From Irineochytrium annulatum (lineage: Eukaryota > Chytridiomycota > Chytridiomycetes > Chytridiales > Chytridiaceae), in contig JADGJL010000321.1 of assembly GCA_027600665.1 (NCBI GenBank), positions 1 to 20,536 of the forward strand: 20,536 bases of DNA. Reading direction: 5' to 3'. Below the pieces are notes generated by a model that worked only from the letters and a program-made list of their open reading frames with translations, ran no database searches and was not told the origin of the DNA. Position numbers and translations under genes: made by a program. This document shows positions 1-10,434 of this stretch, piece after piece. The first letter of the stretch is position 1. The number at the start of each line of letters is the position of its first letter.

Positions 1-32
1 GTTGTTGACCTCCTCGTAATACCAGATCGGCA

Positions 33-2846
33 ATGTTAGAGACACAGAACCCCGTTGAAGAAGTCGAGATGACGGAGATTGAGTCCGCGGTCGTGGCCGT
101 CGCGGACGTGATCGCTGCTGAAGCTGTCGGCGTCGCCGCGTCAATCGATGGCGTTCTCGAAAGCCCATCCGCTCTGCCGGCCAGTGCGGACGCGCTGGCG
201 TCGGCCCCTGTCCCGCCAACTGACGTCTCTGGCAGCGAGAAGGCGCAGTTTTTGTCCGGCGCCAGCGAAAAGAAGAGCGTTGTGCTCTCGATGGAGAGCG
301 TGAGGAGCACGAAGCCCGGGGACTGCCAGATCATTTTTAAGGACTTGACTTACAGTGTCCTGGTTACGAAGAAGGAGAAGAAGGAGAAGGTGAGCTGCTG
401 TTTGAATGCGGGCAGTGATGCCTAATTTACACGTTGTTTAGATTGTCACCGAGAAAATCATCCTGAATAATATATCAGGGGTGAGCTGTAGGATGCTACT
501 TTAGGGATGTTATTTCTGACGCCTTGTGTGAAGGAATTTAAACCAGGTCGCTTTACGGCCATCATGGGGGCCAGTGGAGCGGGAAAGACTTCGTTCTTAA
601 ACGTTATTGGTGAGTTCTTTAGTTGACGAGCCGACGGAGCAGCATATTAATCATCCTTACAGCTGGCGAGGCCAAGAGTGGTACTGTCAAGGGGCAAATT
701 ATCGTCAACGGCGTTGAGATGGTCGGACGAGGCATGAAGGACATTTCTGGCTTCGTGTTCCAAGACGACGTCGTCTTAGCATCTATGACCGTCCGAGAGG
801 GTAAGAAAAGCTGCTTCTTCCTTGCAACTGAACGTAACCCATTTCAAATTGAAAGCGATCGAGATGTCCGCAACCCTCCGACTTCCGAAGTCGATGAGCG
901 CGGAGGACCGCAAGCGCAGGGTGGACGAGGTCATTCAAGAGTTAAACTTGAACAAGTGCGTCGACACAATCATCGGTGACGCTATGCAGAAGGGAGTCTC
1001 CGGAGGCGAGCGGAAACGATGTGCTATGGCGATGGTAGGGACAACCACCACTTTTTCGTGCAGTTATTGATAATATGCCGCAGGAGATGGTCACAAACCC
1101 GTCCGTCCTGTTTTTGGACGAGCCGACGTCGGGCTTGGACACCTTCACGGCGTTCGCGGTCATCAAGAGTCTTCGAGAGCTCTGCCACAACCGCGGCCAG
1201 ACCATCGTCGCGACTTTGCACCAGGTTCGTCCCAGCGCATGTGCACACTTTGATATTCAAATTGTGTGCTTACTTGATCATACGATTAGCCCTCGAGCGA
1301 GATCTTCCACCTGTTTGACGACCTCCTCCTCCTCTCAGAGGGCCGCATCATGTATCAAGGCCCCGCCCACAAGGCCGTCCCCTACTTCTCCCGCGAGGGC
1401 TACCCGTGCCCTAAGCGCTCCAACCCTGCGGATTACTTTTTCTACCACATCCTCAACACGAACGAGGGCGCCGTGATGCCCACGGCCGACGCCTCCGCCG
1501 TGTCGGACCTCGACAAGCTCTCCAAGAAACCGCGGCAGCACCATCCCGAGGACGAGACGAACCAAGGACGCATTCAGCGGTTGCTGGGCGCATGGGAGAA
1601 GTCCGACGAGAACAGCGCCGTGCTGGAGCGCGTGAAAGACCCGTTGTCGGGCGGGATCCCAGATGCGAGCAGGAAGAGCAGGCCGACATTCCTAACGCAG
1701 ACGAACTTTCTGATGCGGAGAGAAGCCTTGGACACGTTTAGGAACCCGATGGAGTTGAGGGCGAAGATGGGACAGACGCTCGTGATCTCGCTCATTGTCG
1801 GGTTGCTGTATTTGAAGAATGGGAACTTGACGGAGGGGCAGCTGATTCAAAACATGAATGGCGTCTTGTTCTTTTTGTCCATCAATAACGTCTTTATGAA
1901 CGCACAGGTTTGGGCAGCTTACCTTTGTTTAGGAACGCACGGGTCGTGTGATGCTGACAATCTTTTTAGGCCTACTTGAGCTCTTTCGGAAGGCAAAAGT
2001 CAGTTTTTGAACGCGAGTATGGGGCAGGTCTGTAACCCCGCTTTTTCAGTGTTGCTGATGCCGCCCTTTTAGGTTACTACGGCCTCGTTTCATTCTTTAT
2101 CAGCAAGGTCCTCGTCATTCTTCCGAACACGATCGTTTTTCCATGGTAAGCTATCAATTCGCTTGATGCGATGGATAATATAACACAATGTCTTGATAGG
2201 ATTTCGGTAACAGTTATATATTTCATGGCTGGCATGTCTTCTGAGGTGGGTCTGCGGCGAAGCGGCAAGACTGTTAAGTCACAAACCTTATGCGTAAATA
2301 GGTTTGGCGCTACTTTGTCCTCGTGGCAATCATTTGCATGGCCGCGATTTCCGGCTTTGCCCTTGGCATCTGTCTAGCTTGCACGTTCTCAAGCCTCCCG
2401 ATCGCGCTCATCGCCGCGCCGTTGATACTGATGCCGCTCATGCTTTTTAGTGGCCTTTTCATCAACTCGGCCTCTATTCCGATCTGGCTCCGTTGGATTA
2501 AATACTTATCGTACGTCTCTCCACTTGTCTTCATGTATATTTTGCTAACCGCGATCTAATCAAGCCCTATGAAATACGCTTTCGAGGGCGCTGTCCGTAG
2601 CCAACTTCAGGGATCCAAATTAGGTGACGAGGTCATCTCCTCCATGTTCAACGACGAGAGTTTGAGCTACGGCGACTGCTCATTAATCCTCGTTCTGATG
2701 ATTTTTATCCTCCTCGCCCTGGCCTTCTTTAACCTGTACCTTTTGGGTAAGTTGTTGAACTACGTACAAAGGCGTGGCTCTAATTAAATCTTTCCTATTT
2801 TGTAGTTCGCAAAACTTCAAAAACGGTTGCAAACAAGCGAGCGTAA
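33..2846 (+). CDS. ABCG-family half-size ABC transporter
   Basis: Membrane ATP-driven exporter of the White/ABCG type, with the nucleotide-binding domain first and the membrane domain second. My exon chain is 33-389, 442-480, 534-609, 663-800, 856-1034, 1084-1224, 1290-1907, 1970-2027, 2073-2145, 2200-2245, 2302-2510, 2565-2746 and 2806-2846, giving 718 residues in unbroken phase. Seen: Walker A GASGAGKT (144-151), Q-loop region FVFQDD, signature VSGGERKR (251-258), Walker B VLFLDEPTSGLD (271-282) and H-loop TLHQ (H309). Hydrophobic membrane segments lie in roughly the last 250 residues, including VISLIVGLLYL and the long apolar stretch encoded at 2302-2510. The length fits a half-transporter that dimerises. 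The first 85 or so residues are an Ala/Glu/Val-rich extension without a recognised domain. The substrate cannot be read from sequence. The last exon is the least certain part: reading through the final intron would stop at 2787 instead. Confidence 0.93.
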
Positions 2847-3512
2847 ATACCGCTTGGTAAAGGAGACTTAGATCAGAGCAATTATTGTAGAGGGTGCTTA
2901 GATTCAATAGAATATTGTTATTCTTTCAAAGACCGTAGCCACGGAAGCCTCCCGCGTCGTGGATTACGCATGAGCAGTCACAGCCCAAGTCTCGATCTCG
3001 GGCTACACCACCTCCACCGTTTTGTTCGCTGCGTCGGCGGCGCGAGCGTCTTCTCCATCGTCTCCGATTGCCTCGGCCGCCAGTATTCATCATCATCGCG
3101 GTGCGCTTTTCGCTGTCAGCGGTTTTATACATTCGCTTGCCTTGTCCACGCGCATCCCCATGTATCGATTGTTGTCAGACGTCACTTCTGCTTCATCACC
3201 TCACCCCAAACTGCGTATACACGGGCAGGCCCAGATGCTGCAGTGCAGCCCACATCTCTTTCCAGTTCGCGGCAGCACGAGAGGTGTCACGGTTCTACTC
3301 GACACGCATTCCCGGCTGTCACTTCAATGGATAAAAAAAGAAAAAAACTCAGCACCCGAGCGACGACAGCACGATGATCTCCATGTCGACTACAAGAAAG
3401 GCGTCCTCCTCGAGGTTGCGAACGACAGCGCTGACCTCCGGAAGAGCATGGCGCAAATCGTCGAGCGGCTACAACAGCAGTCGACTACTGGCCAGTTGTA
3501 TGCGGCCTCAGT

Positions 3513-3605
3513 CGTGACGCACCGCGACCGCCAGCCTTCAGGCCCTTAACGAGACTACCGTCGTCTGCAAGAGCGGCTGCAGGGCCGAGGCCGCAAGGGT
3601 GGCTG
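3513..3605 (+). repeat. Diverged direct repeat, copy A
   Basis: The copy reads gtcgtgacgcaccgcgaccg and continues through agccttcaggccctta to caagggtggct. It aligns by eye with copy B at about 3771-3867 over roughly 95 bp, with many substitutions and small indels. Translated in the same relative frame, both give similar peptides: VVTHRDRQPSGP in A and IVATYRDGQPSRP in B. A TAA in copy A (3547-3549) interrupts this frame; it stays open beyond the stop. Confidence 0.55.
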
Positions 3606-3770
3606 CGTGGCTCGTAAAGAACTACGTCACGAACATCATGTCATCTTGAGAGAAGGTCTTCCGTCGAGTAGAGGAGAAGCAGGCCAGATCATGCCGTGGA
3701 CCAAACTGGCAGTCGACGTCAGCCAGCAATCATAGTTCATCGCCGCGCGTTTACTGACAAGGCGGCCGCG

Positions 3771-3867
3771 ATCGTGGCGACGTACCGCGACGGCCAGCCC
3801 TCAAGGCCCCTACAAAACTGGCGTCGTATGGAAGGCCGCGCTGCAGGCAGGAGATGTGAGGGTGGCT
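3771..3867 (+). repeat. Diverged direct repeat, copy B
   Basis: Second copy of the repeat at 3513-3605. It contains gtaccgcgacggccagccct, then aaggcccctac, and ends in tgagggtggct. Unlike copy A, the frame here is open and runs on, out of frame, into the 5' coding part of the 5-phosphatase gene. The two copies lie about 260 bp apart. This looks like an old tandem duplication, perhaps of a decayed coding segment. Confidence 0.55.
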
Positions 3868-3960
3868 CATTAACCCATCACGATCATTCATTTTCCAGGC
3901 CACCTCCGCAATTAGCGAGCTCGACCCCCGGGCTGCCCTCGCCTAGCCCTCGCCGCCGCC

Positions 3961-6900
3961 ATGAGGCCCGACGATCTGCCGACGGGGGGCGTCCGACGGC
4001 TCGTGATGGACTTCGACAAGCAGAACACATCGCCAACCTCCTCGATCGACTCGCTGCCGGTGCGGTCGGCTCCGAAGGCGAGGAGCGACGAGGAGCCCAA
4101 GACCCCGCCGGTCCCGCCGCCGTCCAAGTCCGTCATCTCCCCGCGTTTCCCTACCAGAGACTATTCCTCGCCATCGATGCTGTCTTCATCAGCGCCACCG
4201 AACACGACCGCACTGAAGGACGGTGGGCCGTCCGTGCCCATGTCCCCGCGCGAAAGGGATCCTCCGCCACCGATCTCGCAGCTCCGGAGACCGCCCCGTC
4301 ACAGCATCAGCGTTGGAAACAACCTAGCGAGGGAGGTGAAGATCGCGAACCGGCGGTCCATGTCGTTGGCGGATGACCCCTTTGCCGACGACCAGCACAT
4401 CTCGCACAACAGGCCGAGGAGCCCGCCGTCATATGAGGAACCTGACTTTACGCAGGAGGACTCCGTATCCGGGTCCGGCGCGACAACACCACCGAACGGG
4501 TCCACCGCGTCCGTCTCAACCTCCACATCCTCCCAACTGTACCAATCCAACTCGCTACCCACCCTGCTAAAGAGCAAGACCGGACGCGGCGCGTTCGGTT
4601 CTCAACCGATCCTGAACCTCGGCGAGCTGGCCGATTCTCGGTCAGGGTCCTCCGTCAAGCTCTCAAACCCGTTCGATGGCAGCCAGGACATTCCGCAGTC
4701 ACCATCTTCCTCATTCCTCGCGCCCAGGATCCCCGTCCCGACACGTGATCAGAGCCTCGCCGTTGGCGGTCCGCCGCTTCCACCGCGGCCAATGTCACCG
4801 GCAGCACCAACTGGCGTTTCCGAACCGCAACCTGGGAGCCCGGGCCCGGTGCGGCCACCGCCGCTGCCCAATCGGCCAGTGATGGTTCCGCCCGCCGGAA
4901 GAGGCACGGACACCCCGCCACCACTCTCGGCGAGGCCTGCGGGGAGAATAGCTGCGGCGGAGAAGGACAAGCTTATCATACCCGTGGTCTCGGCCAACAT
5001 CAACCGGAGGCCTCCGCAGGCGGAGGGCCTCTTCAACTGGGACATTTACCACAAAGGCGCCGTGAGATGTTTCGCGCTGTCCGGATACAACGCCTGCACG
5101 GCCGGGCATCAGAACCTGCGAATATACTACATACCGTCCGGGGAGTGCAGAAAGACGATTAACTTTAACGACCCGAAGATCTCGGCGATGTGCTTCGCGC
5201 CCGGCGCTCGGCTAGCCGGTATGTTCTGTTTTCGTAAAGTTTAGCCTGACCGCTGCTAAACGTCACTGCAGACGAAGGGAAGATCCTGTGGGTCGGACTT
5301 GAGAAAGGCGAGATCGCGTGCATCAACGTCGACACGAGCGCCGTCATCGACCGCCGGTCCATCCACATGGGGACCGTTACCCACATGCTTCGCGACCGAA
5401 CATCGCTCTGGACCCTGGACGAGAACGGCCATTTGAAACAGTGGCTCCCGGATCAATCCGGGAACATCTTGCTCTCATCGAAACCGCGGAATCTGAAGAT
5501 TGGAAGCCGGCAGGAGCGGGCCGTTATATGCGCAGGGAGACTGTGGACGGCCGCGGGAAAGACAATTGAGGTTTACAATCCGAACGACACGAACGAGAAG
5601 GCGACTATATTTCAGCAGAAGTGCGAGGCCGCCGGCGCCGGGAACGTCGCGAGCCTCGTGGCCCACCCGGACGGGTCGGTGGTGTACTCGGGCCACGATG
5701 ACGGGAAGATCGTCGTCTGGGATAGCACGACGTGCGCGAAGCGCGCCACAGTTTCGTCGTCCTTCTACAAAGTTACAGCGATGCTGTGCATAGGGGACAG
5801 CCACCTTTGGGTGGGTACTTGGACGGGGAGAATCGTTGTGTACGACACGGCGAATCAATGGAAGGTCATCAAGGACTTTACGGCACATCAATCTGCTCCG
5901 GTCGCGGAGATGTGGGTTGACGAGAAGATCTTTCTGCAGGGTGGGAAGCTGACGGTTGCGAGTCTATCAAGCGACGGGGGCCACATTAAGTTCTGGGATG
6001 GGCTGCTTCAGCGGGACTGGACAGGTTTGTTGTGCTGGATTTTAATTCGCTTTTTAACGCGGTTTTGTACTCACGTCTCTATTACGTTGTGGCGTGATCA
6101 GATAACTACATGAAAAGCGTCGAGCACAATTTCTGTACTTATCGGGATATCAACGTTTTCGTCGGCAGTTGGAATGTCGATGCGAATAAGCCGGACGTGC
6201 TCGACGGGCGGCCTCCCTTCGATAATGCGCTGTTCCAGTGGTTCTCAATGGTGGGCAAGAAGCCGCCTGAGATTATCGTGATTAACCTGCAGGAGATTGT
6301 CGACTTAGAGTCGGTAAGATGAACCTTTGATGTTGGCTTTGAACGGGCAATACTAATCCCTCTTTCGTGTATGTTACAGAAAAAAGTCAACGCCAGTAAG
6401 CGCCCGATGCGTTTTGGTTGGGACTTGTTTTAACGTTGAGCTTCATAGAAAAAATGCTCCTTGAGGCGACTACGAAGCACCATGCAAAAGCACCTGTCGA
6501 CCACCGGTTCCAGGCATGGCAGGAACGCATCCAAAAGGTGCTTCGGGCCGAGCTCGGAAGCGTATACCGGTTGCTTGAGTGCCAACAGCTCGTGGGGCTC
6601 TTCCAATGCATCTTCATTTTGGAGGATGAGGCGAAGCGGTGCAAGAACGTGGCAAGCGCGCAAGTTAAGACCGGACTCGGAGGCTTCCATGGGAACAAGG
6701 TTTGAATTGATTTTTATCATTTTATTTGTCTAACGTGTCTTCCTTGTGGATAGGGAGGAGTGGCGATCCGCCTAATACTTGACGATTCTTCGTTCTGTTT
6801 CCTTAACTGTCACCTGGCTGCCCACCAAAACCAGGTTAGCGCGCGGAATAACGATGCGGTTTCGATCCGGGATAGCATGCAGTTCACGCCTCCGCCTCAC

Positions 6901-7718
6901 GGGCTGGAGGACTTCTTCGTGCCCGGCGGCGACGGAAGCATCATTCTGGACCACGAGAACGTTATCATTTGCGGAGGTTAGTTTTTTTTTTTTTTTTTGG
7001 CCGGCGATAAAAATGATTTGCTAAGTTATCTTGCGACACAGATTTGAATTACCGAATTGACCTACCCCGAGAACAGGTTATCACCGCAATTGAGCAACAA
7101 AACTGGCGCGTGCTGGTGGTAAGTGCCCTCCCGCCACTGAAAGCAGAACTGACAGATGTTTATAGGAGGCGGATCAATTAACGCGTCAACACATCGTCAA
7201 CCCCGCCTTCGGCTTTCGTGGTTTCTCAGAGGGGCCTCTAAATTTCGCCCCGACATTTAAGTATGACATAAATTCGCAGAACTACGACTCTAGCGACAAG
7301 AAGCGCGTGCCATCGTGGTGTGATCGGGTGAGTGTCCATTTCGAGCATTCTATTTCCACGCGGAAAGGTTCGATTTGCTTATCATTTCTGCCGTGCGAAG
7401 ATTCTCTGGCGCGGGAACCTCAACCAGACGAGTTACGGGCGAACGGAAAGCACGATCTCTGACCACCGCCCCATCCATGCGGCGTTCCGGGCCCCTTTGA
7501 AGAAGATAAATTTTCTTCAGCGAGAGGATTTGTCGGTTAAGGCCCAGGCAATGCTGAAGGAGCATTACTTGGCCACGCTCGAGCGGGAGCGTGTAAAGTG
7601 GCTGGCAATGATGTGTAACGTTGATCGAGCCGCGGCGGAGAGGCAACTGTCGGCCAGCGGCGATTTTGCGACGGCGCAGGATGTTCTTATGCGAGGCGGC
7701 GGAGGATATTCGGGTTGA
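3961..7718 (+). CDS. Beta-propeller inositol polyphosphate 5-phosphatase
   Basis: Predicted to remove the 5-phosphate from phosphoinositides or soluble inositol phosphates. Exons: 3961-5218, 5272-6024, 6102-6313, 6380-6395, 6449-6699, 6754-6976, 7042-7118, about 7166-7327 and 7401-7718; 1089 residues. Residues 1-350 are low-complexity Ser/Pro-rich with several PPLPPRP-like SH3-ligand motifs. Residues 355-670 form a WD40-like propeller. The catalytic domain (about 685-1015) has GSWNVD (692-697), LQEIV (E735), GDLNYR (904-909), SWCDRILWRG (980-989) and SDHRP (1004-1008), so all signature residues are present. The tail (about 1045-1080) resembles a UBA three-helix domain. The start has a strong gccgccgccATG context and an in-frame TAA at 3871-3873, so 3961 is secure. 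The WD40 plus 5-phosphatase order is known from fungal and plant enzymes; substrate preference is unknown. Exon 4 is only 16 nt. Confidence 0.93.
6982..6998 (+). repeat. 17-nt T homopolymer inside an intron
   Basis: Uninterrupted run of 17 T in intron 6 of the 5-phosphatase gene (intron 6977-7041). It starts 5 nt after the donor, so it is not the usual polypyrimidine tract next to the acceptor. Likely length-polymorphic. Confidence 0.9.
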
Positions 7719-7913
7719 GGGATTAGGATTGGGGCTTTGGTTGTCGAGTGCAACAGTATCTTCGACGCAGGGGGTTGGTGGGAAACTCCAAGAACAACAG
7801 TACGACATTTTTACATTAATAGTTAATATTTCTTGTTTATCAGCATTTGTATCTTTTATAGTGACTATGCGATGGGTTTGGGTTATGTGCCTCCTCATGA
7901 TATCCTTCCGTCT
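7719..7913. other. Convergent 3' intergenic region
   Basis: About 195 bp between the stop codons of the 5-phosphatase (plus) and LisH-CTLH (minus) genes. It is A/T-rich toward 7800-7865. It must hold both 3' UTRs and their polyadenylation signals; no canonical AATAAA is evident. Confidence 0.6.
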
Positions 7914-9041
7914 TCAACTCAAGAATGTTGATATATCCCATCGGGGATAAACACTCTGCAACATTAAATTAATACATCCACTTGGCTCAACAGTACAAAA
8001 CGATGCACTCACTTTCGCTGTTTTTTTGTCCTTCGTGATTTCCGCCAGTGCCTCGCGAGCGACGGTGTTCTGCCGCACTATTCTCTCAATGCTGTTTTGG
8101 GCTGGCAGGTTTTCGGTGGCTAAGTAAAAGTAAGAAAGACGGCACGCAAGAAAAACCGGACTTACTCAAAATAAAGCTATTTAAATTGGCAGCGACATCA
8201 TCCCGCCTGTCCTGGGATAGGTACTCGGACACAGGGGATTTAAAAGGGTCCGAGTACGCCATAAGCGTCACAATCTCGTTCATCGTAATTAAATAGTTTG
8301 GGTTCAGGCGTCCAAACTGGCTAAGCTCTGCGAAAGCATGCAAAGTCGCTTTAGCAGGCCTCCGACGAAGAGATCCTAGGCAAAGAACTGCTACCCACCC
8401 GCTAATACGAACTTCAACGCGTCCTCCGCGCTCGTCTTAACGCACTCGATGAAGTGCTGACACTGCAGCTGGAAGCACACGTCCACGCTCTGCGGCGTCG
8501 ACCCCGACAGCACGGTCGGAAACTGCGAGTTGCAAAAGCTGATAGCGTCGTTTATCTTCCCGCTCGTCACGAGCCCATATAAGTGCTTCCTGGCCTCCAG
8601 TGTCCTCATCGCCGCCTCAGGCGCCCACAAGTCCCCGACGGGCCTTCCCCCTTTCGCATTTGCCGACGGACCCGACTGACAACCGGGGTGCGACTCATCC
8701 GTGTCCATCATGTCCACCTCTCCCGCCAGGCCGCGTGCCGGATCGTCGTGTGACCCTGAGTCGAGGTCCATGCATTTATCGGCACCGGAGGAGGATGAGG
8801 TCGCGGGAAATGATGACGAAGGGCCCTGATTGTGATGGTGATGCGAAGCCGCCGCGGCGGGGTTGGAGCTGCTCGCGCCCTGGGTCTTCACGCTGGCCTT
8901 TGATGCATTCCCCAGCCTGCATGCCCTCCCAAAGGACTTGGCGGTCTCGCTGAAGACGCCGCTAACGAGGTACTCGTAGATGAGCCGGTTCACCACGTCA
9001 GGGTCAACATCGACATCGGTCTTCTCAAATCCCGTGGCCAT
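7914..9041 (-). CDS. RanBPM-like LisH-CTLH-CRA protein (CTLH/GID complex type)
   Basis: Likely a scaffold subunit of the CTLH/GID E3 ubiquitin ligase. Exons on the minus strand: 9041-8399, 8348-8166, 8119-8013 and 7955-7914; 324 residues. LisH covers about residues 13-45 (VNRLIYEYLV), CTLH about 147-205 (ARKHLYGLVTSGKINDAI), and CRA about 205-300, with LMAYSDPFKSPV and ANLNSFIL. The CRA resembles RANBP9/RANBP10/Gid1 more than Gid8. The SPRY domain that precedes LisH in RanBPM is absent: the ATG sits in a good gagccATGG context with nothing propeller-like upstream. Residues 46-140 are a Ser/His/Asp-rich disordered insert, including HHHH. The first intron (50 nt) has alternative acceptors, and the last 57-nt intron is in frame, so the tail could be 19 residues longer if it is retained. 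Confident of the family, less so of the exact orthologue. Confidence 0.85.
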
Positions 9042-9419
9042 GGCTCAAGGACGGTCGCGTTGGATGAGGCGGAGATACTCGATACAGCCTGACGAGGTCG
9101 CGGAGGATGATCAGGCGCGGGACGGGTGAAGTCCGATGGCGATGGGGATGTGTTGTGATCGCCCTTAATCGAAGCTCCGAATTGGATTTTCCGTTAGCTT
9201 GAAGAAATACGACGTACTATCGACGACGACGGCCGACGTCATGATACTACACTTACTGGCTTCATTTAGTTGTGTTAATGACTTCAAATGTGCGTTGCAA
9301 AAACGGGCAACTGGTATTTTCTACAAATTAGGAAGTCATGGAGCAATCTATGTGTGATGTGTGGTTGCCGCACGAAATGAGGTTATAGACGCCAACCACG
9401 CGACAAGGGTCAATAAAGC
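9042..9419. other. Intergenic region between two minus-strand genes
   Basis: About 380 bp upstream of the LisH-CTLH gene and downstream of SPC24. It should contain the LisH-CTLH promoter and the SPC24 3' UTR. It becomes A/T-richer from 9180 to 9400. I see no ORF, RNA gene or repeat in it. Confidence 0.6.
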
Positions 9420-10233
9420 TCAACTGCACATCTCCCACAGAGAGTTGGCGTAGAAGAACCGCGAGAACTTGTCGTTGACCTGAAGCGTTTCAACATCGTT
9501 CTTGAATTGAGAGTCTTCGAAGGTGCGCAGTTAGTTTAGATTCGGCCAACCTAAAGATCAAAGGTACTTACGGACGCGGCACTCCACAACTTTATCATTG
9601 TCATCCGTGATCAGATGAATACCAAGGTTCTTATATATCGTCAACTTTACGCTGATGACCATTGTCAGTCACACCTTCAAAGAAGAATCAGTAAGTACAT
9701 ACGCATCATCCGGCGGCGGCATCTCATCATACTTCTTCTCCTGTTCCGCGACCTTTGCAAGCTCTGAAGCTAGCTCTCGCCGTCTCGCCTCGAGCCTCTC
9801 CAGCTCCTCCTCAAGACCTCGAATGCCCTTCGCCTTCGAATATTTGTCGTTGTCCAGAGCTGCCATGCGCCTCTGGTGCTCCTCGGCCTCAATTGCCCGG
9901 TTCGGCCGGTGAGCGGATCGTTTGGCGGCGTCGCAATCTCTGCCGAGCTCTGCACAGATCACAAGTGACAGATCCGACTGTGAGACCCAGGTTCCTCAGC
10001 TCAGATGACAACAGTCTTATACTTTTCAGCAGCTCCAATCCATCCTGACACTGCCTCGCCCGCAGTTCCTCTGCACTCCGGATGTTCGCCCGAATGCTCC
10101 CCAGCACTCGCACGTCGTCGGTGGGATCCAGATGGGCCAGAATAGTTGGCAAGTAGGTCTCCGGGGACTCATCTTCGTTCGTGCTGGCGCCGTTCGACAT
10201 GTTCATTTCGTTGCTCGTGAGGGCCGACAGCAT
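9420..10233 (-). CDS. SPC24: Kinetochore protein Spc24 (NDC80 complex)
   Basis: Spc24 pairs with Spc25 at the centromere-proximal end of the NDC80 complex, linking microtubule attachment to the inner kinetochore. Exons: 10233-9987, 9949-9703, 9651-9572 and 9514-9420; 222 residues, normal for the family. The N-terminal half is heptad-rich coiled coil, especially the Glu/Arg-rich stretch with GLEEELERLEARRREL. The C-terminal globular domain starts at VKLTIYKNLGIHLI and ends with NDVETLQVND followed by ANSLWEMCS, the RWD-like Spc24 signature. The donor at 9702 (GTATGT) and phase agreement make exons 2-4 firm. Intron 1 (9986-9950, 37 nt, GTCTCA donor) is the weakest junction. The start may instead be at 10206 or 10200, two further in-frame ATGs. 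It is transcribed divergently from the RAD51D-like gene. Confidence 0.85.
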
Positions 10234-10434
10234 TGCGACCGATCCGGACAACTCCGTCCGGGCGGGCGTTAGAGTTCATTCCGCCCACGGTTCACTATCC
10301 ATCTGGAAACCGTCTCGCTGAAAGGGAACTTGGCGGAGTCGCAATGGTGGAGGGACTGTGCATGGACTGCGAGGTGGAACCCTCCGAACTCCATGGCCCT
10401 CATAACGCGTTAGTAGACGGCAGAAAGTTTGTTT
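10234..10434. promoter_or_regulatory. Shared divergent promoter region of SPC24 and the RAD51D-like gene
   Basis: About 200 bp between the SPC24 ATG (minus) and the first well-placed ATG of the RAD51D-like gene (plus). Both promoters must lie here or overlap the neighbouring 5' ends. A plus-strand frame is open through part of it (ATG at 10344), but it cannot be joined in phase to the recombinase exons with canonical splice sites, so I treat it as 5' leader or a missed N-terminal exon. Confidence 0.45.

Larger units (their letters stand above)
2847..3960. other. Intergenic stretch without a convincing gene
   Basis: About 1.1 kb between the ABCG stop and the 5-phosphatase start. Open frames exist in several phases (for example 3022-3549 on the plus strand), but none matches a family I know and none has a convincing exon structure. 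One 3' piece (about 3360-3549) reads like a soluble helical peptide and then meets a TAA. The region holds the diverged direct repeat listed separately and an A-rich run near 3330-3350. It presumably also contains the promoter and 5' UTR of the 5-phosphatase gene, but I see no clear TATA box. Confidence 0.5.

Noticed and set aside
2747..2787. Unspliced end of the ABCG gene
   Set aside because: Reading through gives a stop at 2787, but a good GTAAG donor and TGTAG acceptor join an exon that keeps the basic tail (VRKTSK) expected after the last membrane segment.
3022..3549. 175-codon plus-strand frame as a gene
   Set aside because: The first half is Ser/His/Pro low-complexity with no known domain, and the frame ends in the TAA of repeat copy A. 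Kept only as part of the decayed region.
3696..4376. 226-codon plus-strand frame overlapping the 5-phosphatase start
   Set aside because: It is out of frame with the well-supported gene and turns Arg/Pro/His-rich inside it. Only its first part, in the repeat region, may reflect old coding sequence.
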